Shown here piece after piece: positions 38,101 to 50,390 of a DNA stretch of 64,000 nucleotides; positions within the stretch are counted from its first letter, which is position 1; every line of letters begins with the position of its first letter. Under the pieces are notes generated by a model. That model saw nothing but the letters and a program-made list of their open reading frames with translations, ran no database searches and was not told the origin of the DNA. Made by a program: the position numbers and the translations under genes. This DNA comes from Stromatinia cepivora (Eukaryota; Ascomycota; Leotiomycetes; Helotiales; Sclerotiniaceae). The stretch covers positions 930,001 through 994,000 of the forward strand of contig RCTD01000001.1 in assembly GCA_014898415.1 (NCBI GenBank), written 5' to 3'.

Positions 38101-38260
38101 GTCGGATGTTGATGGAGATGATGATGGTGAGACTGATGAAGATAGTTGGGATGGGGCGAGTGATTGTGGTGGGAAGGGGAAAGTGAGGTTAAGGTTGAGG
38201 GAGATTTTATTTTACGATGATAAGGTTGCTATATTTAAAGCGAGGCACGGTAGACTTTGA
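35101..38260 (+). CDS. F-box protein
   Basis: Exons 35101..35427, 35479..37356, 37409..37627 and 37718..38260, giving 988 aa; all four join in phase. The F-box is at about residues 97-140 (LRLLDLPMDVLKEIVKEV, then THTNDLTSLALTHSAL after the first intron), the Skp1-binding part of SCF ubiquitin ligases. A short Cys pattern CKHCGTDNSTTCSH follows at about 170-183 and could bind metal. The middle (residues 350-610) is Ser/Pro-rich and probably disordered. Leu-rich segments (LTNLTILDCP, MLYHLNLKKV, LRELSIAIDY, LRSLSIPF) suggest degenerate leucine-rich repeats. The C-terminus has a long Asp/Glu-rich block (about 905-965). The substrate is unknown. The start codon is supported by the F-box lying shortly downstream in the same exon. 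Confidence 0.88.
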
Positions 38261-39111
38261 TGATACGGATGGGTTGCTAGGAGTATTACTCAGCTACACG
38301 AGGAGAACGTAATGGTTGGGGATATGATAGGTCTTTGCATGGGAATTAATGAGGCAAAAACGAAACGTTGATTAATCGATTTGATCTGGCTACGATATAA
38401 AATGGAGAAGCAGAAGCTTTATACGTATTTATCTTTTCTTTCTATTTTTTTTGGTACGGGGGATCATTTCAAAGGACAAACTGCAATGGATTACAGGACG
38501 GGATGGATGGATGCTTTTACTAGGAGTATGTCGTTTCAACGGGCACGATGGTTGCATGGAAGGATGGCTAGCTAATTGCATTATGGTATACCGGATGGAC
38601 GTATGAAGCGAGAAATGGATGGGTGAATGGAATTTAATTTTGTGATTTTAGATGCTTTTCCTTTTGCTTCAAGAGGCAAGCTAAGATGAACGTTGAAATT
38701 ATACGGGATATCTATTGATTTTTCTTTATATATTTTGAAATTCGATTTATGATCTTCTTTTCGATTATGATGTCGGGAGATATCTGTTCAAATCAGCTTT
38801 AGTTTTCTATCTTTGGTTTGAGTAGAGTAGTGTTCGGGGGGGTGGGATGGATCATAGTGATGGGTTTAATGTACATCTGGGAATCAAGAAATCGAGTAAA
38901 TTTTTATACGCTCTCTGGTATTCTTATATTTGATTTCTTTGATATTTCTCATCCAGGTCCAACATTCCATACTGCATGTAAGCACCTACGACCACTGACT
39001 GATATACTTTTTCCCTCCACAATACAATCCCAATACATCAACACCAAAAGACCGAAGACCAAAGACCGTAACCGAAAGCCAAAAGCGAGAACAGCAAAGC
39101 AAACCATCAAA
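38261..39111. other. Convergent intergenic region
   Basis: Between the F-box gene and the nitrate transporter, which point toward each other. It contains GGATGG-type short repeats (38490-38640) and no supported gene. It holds both 3' UTRs. Confidence 0.5.
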
Positions 39112-40939
39112 TTATCTCCCTCCAATCTGACCCTTAGGAATAGGTTTCACCCACGAAACCGCCACATTCACCGCAATAGTAAAAACGCCAATAATCCAAA
39201 AACACCTCGCATAATCCTTCCCCTCGTAGCGAAAAATAATCGCAAACACTATGCCCCCCAAATTTCCACAGCCACCCACAACACCACTAATGATACCATT
39301 GGCAAAAGGATGAATATGAGGCACGAGGGAAAAATTCGCGCCATTGCCCGCCTCGAGAAAAAGGCCCATGCCGGCTACGAGTCCAAACATCGTCGCGTGC
39401 TCATGTGGATCCGTGAGTCCGATTGCGATTAAGAAGGCGCCGGTAAACAGCGCAAGAGCATGCATCCAGATTTTCTTCGCCCACACGCTTCCTGTTTTGC
39501 GATAGAGGAGATCGGAGAGGATGCCGCCTAGGGGGCGAAAAACCACGTTGAGGAGACCGAACATGGCGGCCCAGCGACCGGTGCCGGCTTCGCCTAGCGT
39601 GGGGAAGTTTTTGAGGTAGTAGGAGCCGAGGATGGAGTTTATGGCTAGCTCGGCGCCGAAGGAACAGAAGTAGCAGGAGGCGATGAGGAGGGTTTGCGGG
39701 GTGAGGATTATGTTGGCGGCGTGTCGGAATGAGGGTTTTTGGATTATTTCGCCGCAGGCGATGGTGAGCATTTCTTGGGGTGGGAGGGAGGTTTCGTTGT
39801 TGTAGGGGGTGGTGGATGCGATCTGGGCTTCTTCGAGACGTTTTTCGTTGTTGATGGTGGAGTTGGAGGATGAGGTTGGGTCAGTGGAGGTATGGATTTT
39901 GTCGGATTTGCGGTCGGTGATAGAGCCTGGTATGGAGACTATGTTTTCGGATGGGCTGTGGATGCCATGGACTTGGAGATTTTGTTGGACGGCAAGATGA
40001 CGTTGTGACCATTTGCCTGTGGGGGTGTCGGGGCAGAGGATTAACATCGATATAGCGGTGGTGGTTATGAGAATGAGGGGGACGATGAAGGATATTCTCC
40101 AAGCGACGTGGGCGGTAAGTCCTTGGTTTAGTATAAGAGAGTCGACAATGGCTGGCATGACAAAGTAAGTTATTCCACCTCCACTGTAATATCATGTTTT
40201 AGTATATGATTATTGATATGCAGAATGTCATAGACTAGGGGAGCACTTACGCATTACCCCAGCCACCGGTCAATGCGTTAGCTGTACCAACAATATTCTT
40301 ATCAAAGAAGCCAGTAGACCATACTTGACATGGAACAAAAGAGCCACCGAGGATACCGATGAAGAATCGAAGAACCATAAGACCGGTTGCAGTTTTGACG
40401 GTACCGGCGAGAGCAGTTGGAATAGCACCAAGTAGAAGGCATCCTGCAAATGTAAACTTGGGCCCGAAATGATCGCAACATGGACCTGCGACTACTCGAA
40501 CCAGAAGGCTGTAGGGAGGCTATTAGTACAGTGCATGGTATGAAATGGTACAGTGAAGGAAGCAGGCTGCTTTCCATACTTACGTAGCAACAAGAGCAAT
40601 GATGTTGGAATTAGCAATCTCATTTTGAGTAAGATGGAGATCTTTCTTGATCGTGAGAGATAACTAGAACATGTTAGATGCCGCAGAGCAAGTGATAGGA
40701 GTAAGTCATACCAATGGCGGAAAGGCATACCTGATATAAGGGTTAGCATAATGTAAGATCGATATGTAAAGGGGTTTTAGGATCACTAACCAGGACCAAA
40801 AGGCTATCAAGAAACCCCACCAAGAAAAGAAGAACACTCTGCCATATTTGTTGAATGGGTTAAGGATGGGGATAGAGCGAGCTTTTCCATTGACAGGATT
40901 GATCTCTGGCGCTTGCCAAAGTGTTTGGATTTTGAACAT
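39112..40939 (-). CDS. nrtA: Nitrate transporter, NNP family of MFS
   Basis: High-affinity proton/nitrate symporter of the plasma membrane. Exons (minus) 40939..40791, 40730..40712 (a 19-nt exon), 40663..40584, 40508..40251 and 40183..39112, giving 525 aa, close to fungal CrnA/NrtA. The start region [15 protein letters not shown] leads into TM1 ([21 protein letters not shown]). The MFS loop [11 protein letters not shown] follows TM2. Both nitrate signatures are present: GGWGNAGGGITYF in TM5 and [13 protein letters not shown] in TM11. The central cytosolic loop (about residues 235-300) is long and Ser/Thr-rich, as in fungal members. Nitrate reductase and nitrite reductase are not nearby, so the gene is not clustered here. 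Nitrogen regulation by GATA factors is expected from the family but was not shown. Confidence 0.95.
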
Positions 40940-42938
40940 GGCAAAGTTGGTGCAATGTCTGAGAAAAGAGCTGTCGATTGGGACTCAGTCTGCTAAAAAT
41001 TTTCAATGCAACTAGTTCTTTAATTTTAAACTTGAGAGAATATACAAAGTGTGGTAAAGCGCTGAATTGCCGACCATCTAAATAATGAAATTGATTCTTG
41101 AACGTATATATGAATTATGAAATGATATGGCCTGAGATCATAGATAAGTGACGCCCACCCACTGGCAGTTGAAGCATCTCCGGCAGAGTAATCTTAGATG
41201 AATCAATAGGGCGAGTAAATGATTCCTCGGACCACTTCCCTGCGCGGATCCACGGTAAACCAGAGGGTTGGCGCGGGTGTATAACGCCTGGTCTGTACTT
41301 GATAGATAAGGTCCAAGCCGAGTGCAACATGGGGAAACCAACTATAGGGATCTCCAGCTTAAGGATTTTGGGTGCCAATATCTGATGGCTGCCAGACCAA
41401 GAACATGTGTATCTGAGATGTCATAGATTTCCGAGGTGAGCCACAACAATAGATAAATATTTGTGAAGGCGAGTCTGAGACGATTCCTCGAATCATACGC
41501 GGCTGATATGATATTTTTGTAACGGGACAAAGCTTTCGGAGGATACCAGCGTAATATTGATATACAAGATTGACCAGCCTTAAATTGAATTTGAGAAATG
41601 GAAGAGTTTTCAACATTGGTGCACCTCAGCAGCTGAAAGAATGGCAGCGAGCAAACGGTATCGTGAAACAAGTGGCTACTCTGTATTCCTGCTCCTAATC
41701 ACGATGTATTCAGTTCCCCGTGTTCGTGACCTTGTGCCTCAGTGATATTCTGATCGAGGTCAATCATAGACACCTTTGATAGATGAATAATATAATCGCA
41801 CAGACGACTCGAGACAACCTTATCAAAAAGAAGTCAAGAGCAAATAAACCTTTTATTCAACACCACCAATGACGTTGGCTAGGATATACCATGTCATTGT
41901 CATCACTGGCCAAAGAGTGGTTGGTGGCTGTTGTGATTCGTGAAGTCCCTGAAGGGGAGATGAAAAGTTTGGATTGAGGGAGTCGCGTCGTCGGTTCTTA
42001 TCTTTGACGAGGCTTAGCGAAGCCTAGAATGGAAATAGACCCACCTTGTAGATAAGGATTGTGGGGGATATTTTCAAGATCATCTACCAAAAAGAAATGT
42101 GTGAAATTCATAGATTCTCTATCAAGAATATGTATTTTATCTTCCTTCTCCGGGCCATTTATCCGGAATTTCTTCCTGTCACAAATTCTGGTTTGATATC
42201 TGGTGGGAAATAACTAGTGTTTTTGTACCCGTGAAGTAGTAACCATGAGCAATGGGATGGGGGACCTCTCCATGCACGTGTTCTTTCCGAGAAGAAGTTG
42301 TATAGTGTTGTGAGTGTTCCAACCCCATGTATGGCATAAGTTCAATTACCATTCTTCACTCTTTTTCTGGCCGCGGAGATCATCATTTCACTGTCATGAC
42401 AACCCCGGGTTCATCGTCTTTATAGTTGGCTTCATATCTGTAGATAAGTCCCCCACAATAGTGTTATCTTTCATATCTTTGATATCTCTGGTATCCCTCC
42501 TATCAATAAACCAATCATTGTCCTTCGTGTTCTCTGGCGTATTACATTAAGTTTTTCGTCGAACGCCAGGCACAAGAGGCTTTTTCAATGAGCTATTTAT
42601 CTTAGCTCCCGAGTGCTAAGGCTTAGCTCAAGGGTCCGGAATATAATGCTTGATAAGAGCTTCCGATGAGTCAGGAATGTGATGAAACCTGTATCTCGGG
42701 AACAATAGTCTAGTCTGGCACGGTGACGACCTTAGACACAGATTGTGCAGCAAGGTCGCTTCCGTTCTTTCTCGAATAGACTCGGGGAAACACATATCAG
42801 AAAAAGGAATTGAATTGTCTGAAAAATGGTTGAGGTTCCAGAGAAGTGTATCGAACGGCAATGCTAATTGATAATATCATTTTGATTTAGAAGCCTACGA
42901 TGCCTGAAATTTAGGAATCGTCGAGCTCAAAAGTTGCC
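40940..42938. other. Upstream region of nitrate transporter, gene-poor
   Basis: Contains the nitrate transporter promoter. Two overlapping minus-strand frames at 41115..41378 and 41342..41671 have protein-like composition (for example WIRAGKWSEESFTRPIDSSK) and could be exons of a small or decayed gene, but I find no intron that joins them cleanly. Frames at 42314 (+) and 42628 (-) are short and featureless. Confidence 0.4.
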
Positions 42939-43385
42939 TCATTGCTTTTCTTGCTTGGAGTTTTCCGTCCCATAGAGTATGATCTTAGTCGCCTTCTTGT
43001 CTTTTCCCGCAACCTGTTCCGGAGTATTCATGTTAGAAACAAACGTCATAACAGAACCCTCATGATGTCCTAAAATTCTGTCTTTCGTTCGTTCAAACAT
43101 GACATCAGAACCCTTCAGCGCGGCGTTCACCTCTCCCGTGCTAATGATGGTATATTCTTATCAGCACCCTTGCAAGCTCACTCTGCTCTTTCCACAACTC
43201 CCTACTTAGTAACTCGAGGAGAGGACCTTCGACTTCTGGGCAGTGTCGTTGCGGACAAAGCCAAGGCTTTGCTCGTTGATAACTTCGATTGATCGATGTT
43301 GTTCATAATGCTTCCAGGGACAGAGAGGCCTCGTGTATCCATCCATGTTGCACTCCTGTGCAATCGATTGCTCATACCCCTTCAT
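42939..43385 (-). CDS. Possible small gene, structure uncertain
   Basis: ATG at 43385 opens 59 codons (MKGYEQSIAQECNMDGYTRP, then LCPWKHYEQHRSIEVINEQS) ending at a stop at 43206-43208. A second open part from about 43140 to 42939 reads EVNAALKGSDVMFERTKDRI and onward. A CATTAG acceptor precedes it and a TATATATA lies about 10-20 bases upstream of the ATG. The best donor before the stop (GTTACT) leaves the two parts out of phase, so either the true splice differs or the gene is broken. Composition looks coding. No family was recognised. Confidence 0.35.
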
Positions 43386-46300
43386 TCTTGAGTGTTACTC
43401 TATATATAGTATGGTATAAAGGATCTGCGTGAAAGGTTGGGCATCCAACCTCTGTTTCAAGGATTTTAACCTTGGATTCGTGATAAATTTACTTCTTGGG
43501 CCCGGGAAAAAAGATCCGTGGAGAAAATAAGTCAGTGTCCAAGCACTGACAAGACATACAGGACAAATATTTACCATTCAGGGATTCCCTGGCAAAGCTC
43601 CAAAGGTAAATCATTGCTTCGACACAACTTTGGCTTGTCAAAACTGCCTCAAACATATCTTGATCAACGTTGGAGAGCACAGGAAATGGTATCCAAACTG
43701 CTATCCCACAGCCACTATTTTTCGGCGGAATGAGGTGAATAATTGAACTTGATATATCCACCGACTCAAACCAAAATATCGAGGCATGCAACAGGATTCG
43801 GCACATTAATAGCTCGTAGGAGGTCGGCGGCTATGCCAAGAAGCTTGCGAGCTTGTAGTTTTTTGCACTTTCGTTTGTGTTGACTCAAATCAGCCTCTTG
43901 CATTCTGGCTTACAGTAAGATATATCTGAAGGCACAACCATCGTAGTCTGGGGCACCGAGGCATTCAGAGCATCTCTCAATTGTCTATTTCTGGCAGTGC
44001 GCACAGCTGCCCTTCTTCGAGTCAGTCATCGAAAACAGTTTTTCGAAAGTAAACCTCGAGTTAGATTGTTACTACCAAAGGAGGAGGTCAGCACACCGGT
44101 TTTCTTTAAGTTTTCCTACTTTGGAAGACGAATAAATATCTGAATTGAATCCTAAGAAGAAGCCAAAAAATGAGAAGCAGAAGCACGAGAAAAGCAGAGT
44201 GAATGTTTGGTAAGGGAACAAGAAATCTTTACTTGAAGTTCTCTCTGGTATAATTGGCTGTTGTTGTTGTTGTTGCTGGTCGCTTGATAAATTGGGAAGG
44301 TGAAGTTATGAGAAGAGGAGTGTAACTTCTCAGTGACTCTTTTTCCAACTTTGGGTAATCTGAGTAATGCCGTCATTTGAGCATCTCAATCCACGCTTTG
44401 AATGCATTGCAGTCTCTTATGAAAGAATACCATTTCGCATCAGGTTCTTCTGAATGTGAAGTCAAATGAGTATTTCAACATCCGCGGTCTAGTGACAGTT
44501 TCAACTTGAGGGAATTGTCGAAAGATGTATCACTAGAATTGAAAGATTGCAAGTGTCAAACTTACATCCAATAGAAATATGAAAGGCCCAGAAAGACAGT
44601 ACTAAAGTTTGGTGCCAATCAGCTTGCAGAAGAGGGTCCATCGGAAGATGGATTATATTCTTGCATGAATCTCCCATCTTCTTGAGCCAAAATTTGCAAG
44701 TCTACAAGTGGGCAAGTTCCCCTGCTTTGACTACATATTTATAAACTCTTGATTGTTCTACGATACATAGTACCATTGAGAAAGGAGGTCGTACTGGAAT
44801 ATCCGTGCCTCTAATGGTGTCCAACTCCGCGTGGGAGAGTGGTAACTTACATATGTCATGAAAGTCAAAAGAAGAAAGTTATTTCCAGGATGAAATAAAG
44901 TAAAATGTGTTAACAGGTAAGTGAACGAATGAAGGAAAGTGGAATAAGGACAAAAGTACAAGATACACTGGAGGAAGGAAGTGGCAGTTAGTTAGAACTC
45001 TGTAAGCCTCGATCGAATAACTCTGTAACTGTCCCGCGAGGCTGCATATCTTTTGTCTTGTGCCTAGAAATCATGTAGAAAGCTATTAACTGGGGAGTAG
45101 CTGACTGCAAAAAGTTATTCGGGGCTACCTGACTAGAAGCTTGAGCATTATAGGCTTCATTTTGCTTCATACTGAATATGTGACTTGAGCTAGAATGTTG
45201 AACCCTCTAGCGACTATAATTCTTGATGGATCATCGCCGAATGTTCCGGACCAGTTCCAGATTTGAAGCAATTTTATCTATTACAAAGCACTAATGCTTT
45301 TAGTTTCGCTGAGATTTTAAAGAAAACTTGCAGATTGGACGTTTCAACTTCCCCAGAAGGAAGGTATGTTGTTTAATACTCCGGGTCCGAGATGTTCGAC
45401 AAAATCATCAGATGTATGCTATGCAATCGAGGTAGATATAGGCGAGGGGCATCGGCGAACCCGAGTACACAGTAAGAATGAACATGCAAGATGTGGCAAA
45501 TCGCTTCAAAAGCAGGACTTCGAAGGTCTGAGACGTTGCACATGCATTGCAACATCGTCCAGCATTCATCGATACACTAATTGCGGCACAATAAATTTGC
45601 ACCTTTTATCGACAGGTACTGTGTCCGCATCCTCCGTAAAAAGGAAGCTCAGGGGTTCTTAACCTACCTAGTCGTCGTGAAATCGAAAGGTTTTGTCATG
45701 ATGATCAGGTTTCTTGATATTAAGTTAGCTCTGACAAATTAAATATGGGTCTCGTGATTTAGCCATTTCTATCTATTGGTTCAACCCCTTGCTACGTACT
45801 ACTATCTCTATCTAAAATGCGGGATCGAATATAGAATTTCTAGATCTGATCGTCCTGTCACCTTGTCACTATGTAGTATGCCTTGTCACCGTTACCTTAT
45901 CGTCCTGTCAAGATACTCAACTTGTTTTAGATGCGATATCGTGACTGATTCCTCCATAGATACATAATCTCATGTATCACTGACACGTTATTTATATCAG
46001 CAGTTTCCTATTTCATCCGATAAAGAGGGGCAAAACCATGCAACTCGAGGCTGAAGGATTACATTACACTATCTCAGTAATCTGAAAAGAGAAAAAATCA
46101 AGTGTAAGTAGAGAAATGAGATCTATCAGATATACGAAAAGAGCCATTATGGCGTAAGACGGGAATTTTTCAACCACATCATCTCCAGGTTTGCTCAAGT
46201 TTGCTTACATACCGCAGAACCGGATTTGGACATGTGAAGATGCCAAAAATATCTTCATACAATTGAAAGTCACCGAACAACTGTCGTACAGCACATCTGA

Positions 46301-46896
46301 TCTTACATACTCGGCGGACACAATACAATATCAATAAATGTTCAGCTTCTACCTGATAGTTCACCTCGGTCACTCGGTGACATCAATTATTCCAGCTTAA
46401 AAGATTGAAATTGATCGACCAAGTGGCTTTTTCTTCATTCTCGAAAACCTCCTTATTGAGAAGTATCATGATAACAGGCAGCCTGGTTAGATAAATTGTC
46501 CTTTCCCCTGCATCATCTAGCATATGCTGCACCGTTACAAATTTCAACTTGCCACTTCATGTCGAGATAATCGAACATAACATGAAACAGCACCTCAATT
46601 TCTCAAGCAAGCCAGCTTACTCATTTTGTAGCGCGCAGAAAAGAAATATACCATACAAAACACTCCGCATCTGCATATCCGTTAGGATTCCGAATGCAGT
46701 AACCTTACTGTACAAGTAAACATGAGATTTTTATTCCATCTTCTCTTCCCTCTTTGCATCTGCATAAATTTTCCACGTTGCGCTGCACCTCCAATCTGCA
46801 ATGCAACATAGCTAGGCAAACCAGCCAACCAAAGAAGTCCGGCCCCCAACCCCAGATCAGCAACGCACCTGACCCTTCCCTTTTTATCTTCTATGT
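43386..46896. other. Gene-poor region with isolated open frames
   Basis: The most protein-like piece is a 105-codon minus frame at 43489..43806 (contains FPVLSNVDQDMFEAVLTSQS). Others at 44152 (-), 45366 (+), 46179 (-) and 46682 (-) are short and lack motifs. A TTG run at 44264-44276 reads as poly-Asn in the minus frame. The pattern suggests decayed genes, but this is not shown. Confidence 0.35.
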
Positions 46897-47208
46897 ATGG
46901 TGTGGCTCGACAAGGAATACACTGGTACGCATGGCAAACCAGGATATTTTCGACTTCCCGTACCCTCAAATCTGACTGTAGCCACAGCAAGCCAGGACGA
47001 AGAGAGTAAAGAAGCTGCAGAAATTCCACATGCCATGCCGGTTAAAATGTGCAGACATGGTTTCACGCATTATGTATGTACATGTAGCATTTCAATTAGT
47101 GCAACAAGTTGTGAACAAATTGAACGTCGCTTTTTATGTCCTCCAGCCTGCAATTCTGCGTTTCATGAGTATGTAAAACGTGCTGTACCTGAAGTTGCAT
47201 CCACATGA
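46897..47208 (+). CDS. Small cysteine-rich hypothetical protein
   Basis: 103-codon open frame. The last half carries a Cys/His pattern, MCRHGFTHYVCTC then CEQIERRFLCPPAC, which resembles small C-x-H-x(n)-C-x-C proteins common in filamentous fungi and possibly metal binding. There is no signal peptide. The N-terminal part looks less conserved, so the true start could be the Met at about 47038 or an upstream exon. Function is unknown. Confidence 0.35.
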   Translation: MVWLDKEYTGTHGKPGYFRLPVPSNLTVATASQDEESKEAAEIPHAMPVKMCRHGFTHYVCTCSISISATSCEQIERRFLCPPACNSAFHEYVKRAVPEVAST

Positions 47209-48841
47209 TCTGAAGTGCCTAGAAATGCAGAGGCGTTGTGACTAGCAGAATTAGCCTGGCGTTTGTTACTATTTGTGAAGGGGCTGTGTTATGATTTGGG
47301 GAAATTATGTACACGATGGAAACAAACTTCTCGAAACAAAAACAGCAACACAATCACGAAGGACAAATTGAAGAATAGAATTCTCTACACCCATTATGAT
47401 GTGAAGAAATTCCCACTCTTCAAACTTTGTATTACATACCTACCACGCCGCATCTTGCATCTAGGCGTACTGACTATCATGGTGTGTCGCACATCCAACC
47501 AAAGGGCGATCCTCATTCGTTCTCACCTCCCTCATCTCACCCTCAACCAACACCAATGAATACAACTGAATCTCCCCCCCCCCCCAAAAACTTTGAAGTA
47601 AGAATACACAAAACACACACCGCCTAACGCGCCAGTGTCCGATGCAATAACAACAGCATTATCAAAGGAAACGCCTCGTCGCCACAGGCTGGAACTATGA
47701 CCAACTCCCCTTTCCATAACCTACTTACCGCACTTTTTGGACCCCGAGTACTAGTGCAAACCTGATTTCTTGATATGATTTGATCCTTTCTTGTATTTTC
47801 TTACGATTTGCGGTAGCTGTCGCTAGCCTCGAATATCTCGACACTTATTTCTCACTCTCCCCCCCTTCGAGTCATTGATTCGTGGTATCTGTTAGCTAGC
47901 TCATTCATTCATTCGGTCATAGATAGTCATGTAGTAATCAATTAATCATTCGATCAATACCATCGCTCATTCATCACTAGAATTTTCAGCCCTGGGGGCA
48001 GCATTAGAATGGGGCTAATTAGGTATGAATAATGAATTTAAATTCCATGATTTTACCGAATTTCATTTCTTCTTTAGTCTTAACGTCTCGATATCTCAAT
48101 TCTTTTTCATATTTCCATATTTCCATAATACATTTAATCCAAATACATGATGTATACCTAGGATAATGAACCCATGATTGATTCCAAACAAGACAAAACG
48201 ATTGAAAATCCTTCTTTAATAGCTTCTAAGGAAAAGTTGGGGTATAACACTGCAGAGTGCGTTGACAACAGGACCAGACCAGGAAGCCAGTACATAGTAA
48301 AAAATAAAAAATATGAAATAAAACAACATGATTTTTTATCGCCTCCCCGAAAAAAACAAGCTCGCTATACTATGATATAATAAGAGCGCCAAAAAGAGTG
48401 TAAAGAAAAGAAGTCGATGACCATATACAAGAAGGTATTTTGTGGCAAACCAAAAAATGGGGTAAAAAAGATGTTCCTCCCCAGCCAAATCAAGCACCCA
48501 AGCAAACAAAACCCGATAAACAAGATGTAACGAGTGACAATTCTAATTTTAACTCCTCCTTTGCCCCAGAGACCTGAATCTGATGATGATGAGTGTGATG
48601 ATGAAATGATGAGATGACCCGGTACCCGATATTCTTACAATTCATTTATTCTTTCTCATAGCCAATTCGTCTCGTCTCATCACGTCTGTCATCATATCTG
48701 ATATCCATCTCATAAAGTAATAAAGAAAGCAGCCTACTCCCCCAAATAAAACACCCCTACGCCTTGCGTTACACAGCCCCTGAAAGGGAAATTTGCATGA
48801 AACGCACCGTCGCATTGAAGAAAAAGAGGCGCCATGCCAGC
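47209..48841. other. Intergenic region
   Basis: Contains a poly-C run (47573-47584), CATT-rich stretches (47900-47950) and A-rich DNA (48290-48480). No gene is supported. The end near 48841 probably holds the 3' UTR of the zinc-finger gene. Confidence 0.45.
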
Positions 48842-50390
48842 TCAAGAATTTCTCCTCTGCTTACATTTTTCATGCGCCATGTGGCCATTTCTAGCCGTAG
48901 TCCTTGTAAACTCGGCGCCACAGTTGGGACATGAAGATTTACTTGCCACGCCCGATTTTTCACGTTGGTGCCGCAGAAGGTTGGAGAAGGTACTGAATTG
49001 ACGGCCATTGCAGCCGTGATCCCAACATTGAGGTTTGGGCCGCGATTGCACGACGCGAACGTGGTCGCGAGGCTCGAGTGGTGAGTGGGAGGGTTGAGAA
49101 ATTGAGGATAGGGGAGTCAGAGGGGAATGTGAGTGTGGGTGTGGTGCATAGATGCTACTGAGGCTGGATTGGTCGGAAGCAGATGAGAGAGAGTGTGGTC
49201 GGGGACTGGACGGCGTTAGTTAGATCATTTAAGTGAAAATTGATTTCCATTGGAAGTACATACGCGTATGATGGAAGAGTAGATTCAGGACCTCCCATTG
49301 AGTATGGTGCAGAATACGCTGAAATGGGTGTGAAATCATTTGGGCCCATTGTAAAAACTGGCCCGTACATTTCCGAAGGTGCAGTATCAGTCACAGACAC
49401 TTGTGGCGAGTATGGAGCGAGGTAAGATGGACTTGGGAGGCCGTGAGTTGAAGGACATTGTGATAAGAGTGGAGTTGGAGCGAGAGAATTAGGGTTTGAA
49501 TAGTGATCTGGGAGAGTTCGTGGTAACATGTCTGGTGTCGATCTGTTTGATGCATAAGGATTGCTCAAGGATCTCTCCCTTCTCTGTCTCGTCTTCGTTT
49601 CCCTCCTTGCGTGGTCGCGTTGACGCTTCAACTCCCTCTGTTCAGGCGTGAGACCAGCTCGTGGTGGACTGTCTGAAAGCGCTCGTGCGTATATTGGTGA
49701 TGGCTTAAGCTCATCATAGGGGGATAGCTGTCCCGGGCTCATGTGAGGGCTCATGTGTGGACTCAATTCATGTTGTGAGATGAATTGTTCGTTCATCTCG
49801 AATTCTGCTCGAGTTAGTTCCAATCCTTCCGGAAAGCTCCTAGAATACGTACGAGGCCAAGTGTATGATGGTCGTGCACCGGCATCGAACCGTGGGTCAT
49901 AGTGCTGAATGCCAAGAGTAGACATAGTTAATGGAAGTGAATTCGAATGAATAGGAACTTTGTATTCAAGAAGTTCAATCCCAGGAAATGTTTGACCTGG
50001 GAGGATTCGTAGTTCAAGTGAGTTGCCTGATTGCGCTTCTGAAGTCGTGATACAGGACCAGTCTGTGTCAAGTTCACTTTCGTTGAGGATCGGGAATGGT
50101 GTGTATTGATGAGGGGCTGGTGATGATAGACTAGTGGCAGTTGAAGACTCAGATGTTTGTTGAAGGAATGTGGGTGTCGGTGGACTAATGAGGGTGGTAG
50201 CTGTTGTAGCTGAGGCTGCTGTTGCTGAGTCTGAGTCTGATAAAGATGTACCAACTTGGTAGTCTGAAGAAGTGGTGGGGTCAGTCTCAATAAGAAGACC
50301 TTGAAATTGCGATGTAGTTGATGACAGGTGACTGTCTGTTCGGGACCTGAACTGACGTGAGTCTCTCTGGTCTACATACGAAGAATCCAT
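48842..50390 (-). CDS. Zinc-finger protein, likely transcription factor
   Basis: Exons (minus) 50390..49264 and 49205..48842, intron with donor GTATGT and acceptor CCAG, giving 496 aa. Residues 1-370 are Ser/Thr/Pro-rich and low complexity, with a small basic stretch ([20 protein letters not shown], about residues 255-275) that could be a nuclear signal. The C-terminus has two finger-like units: [20 protein letters not shown] with RE after it, and [20 protein letters not shown] followed by EKC. Both resemble C2H2 fingers, the second being regular. DNA binding is inferred. Start: ATG at 50390 is preceded directly by an intron-like segment (GTATGT to CACAG, 50436..50391). An upstream in-frame exon beginning at 50526 could add 30 residues, or this may be a 5' UTR intron. 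Confidence 0.82.
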
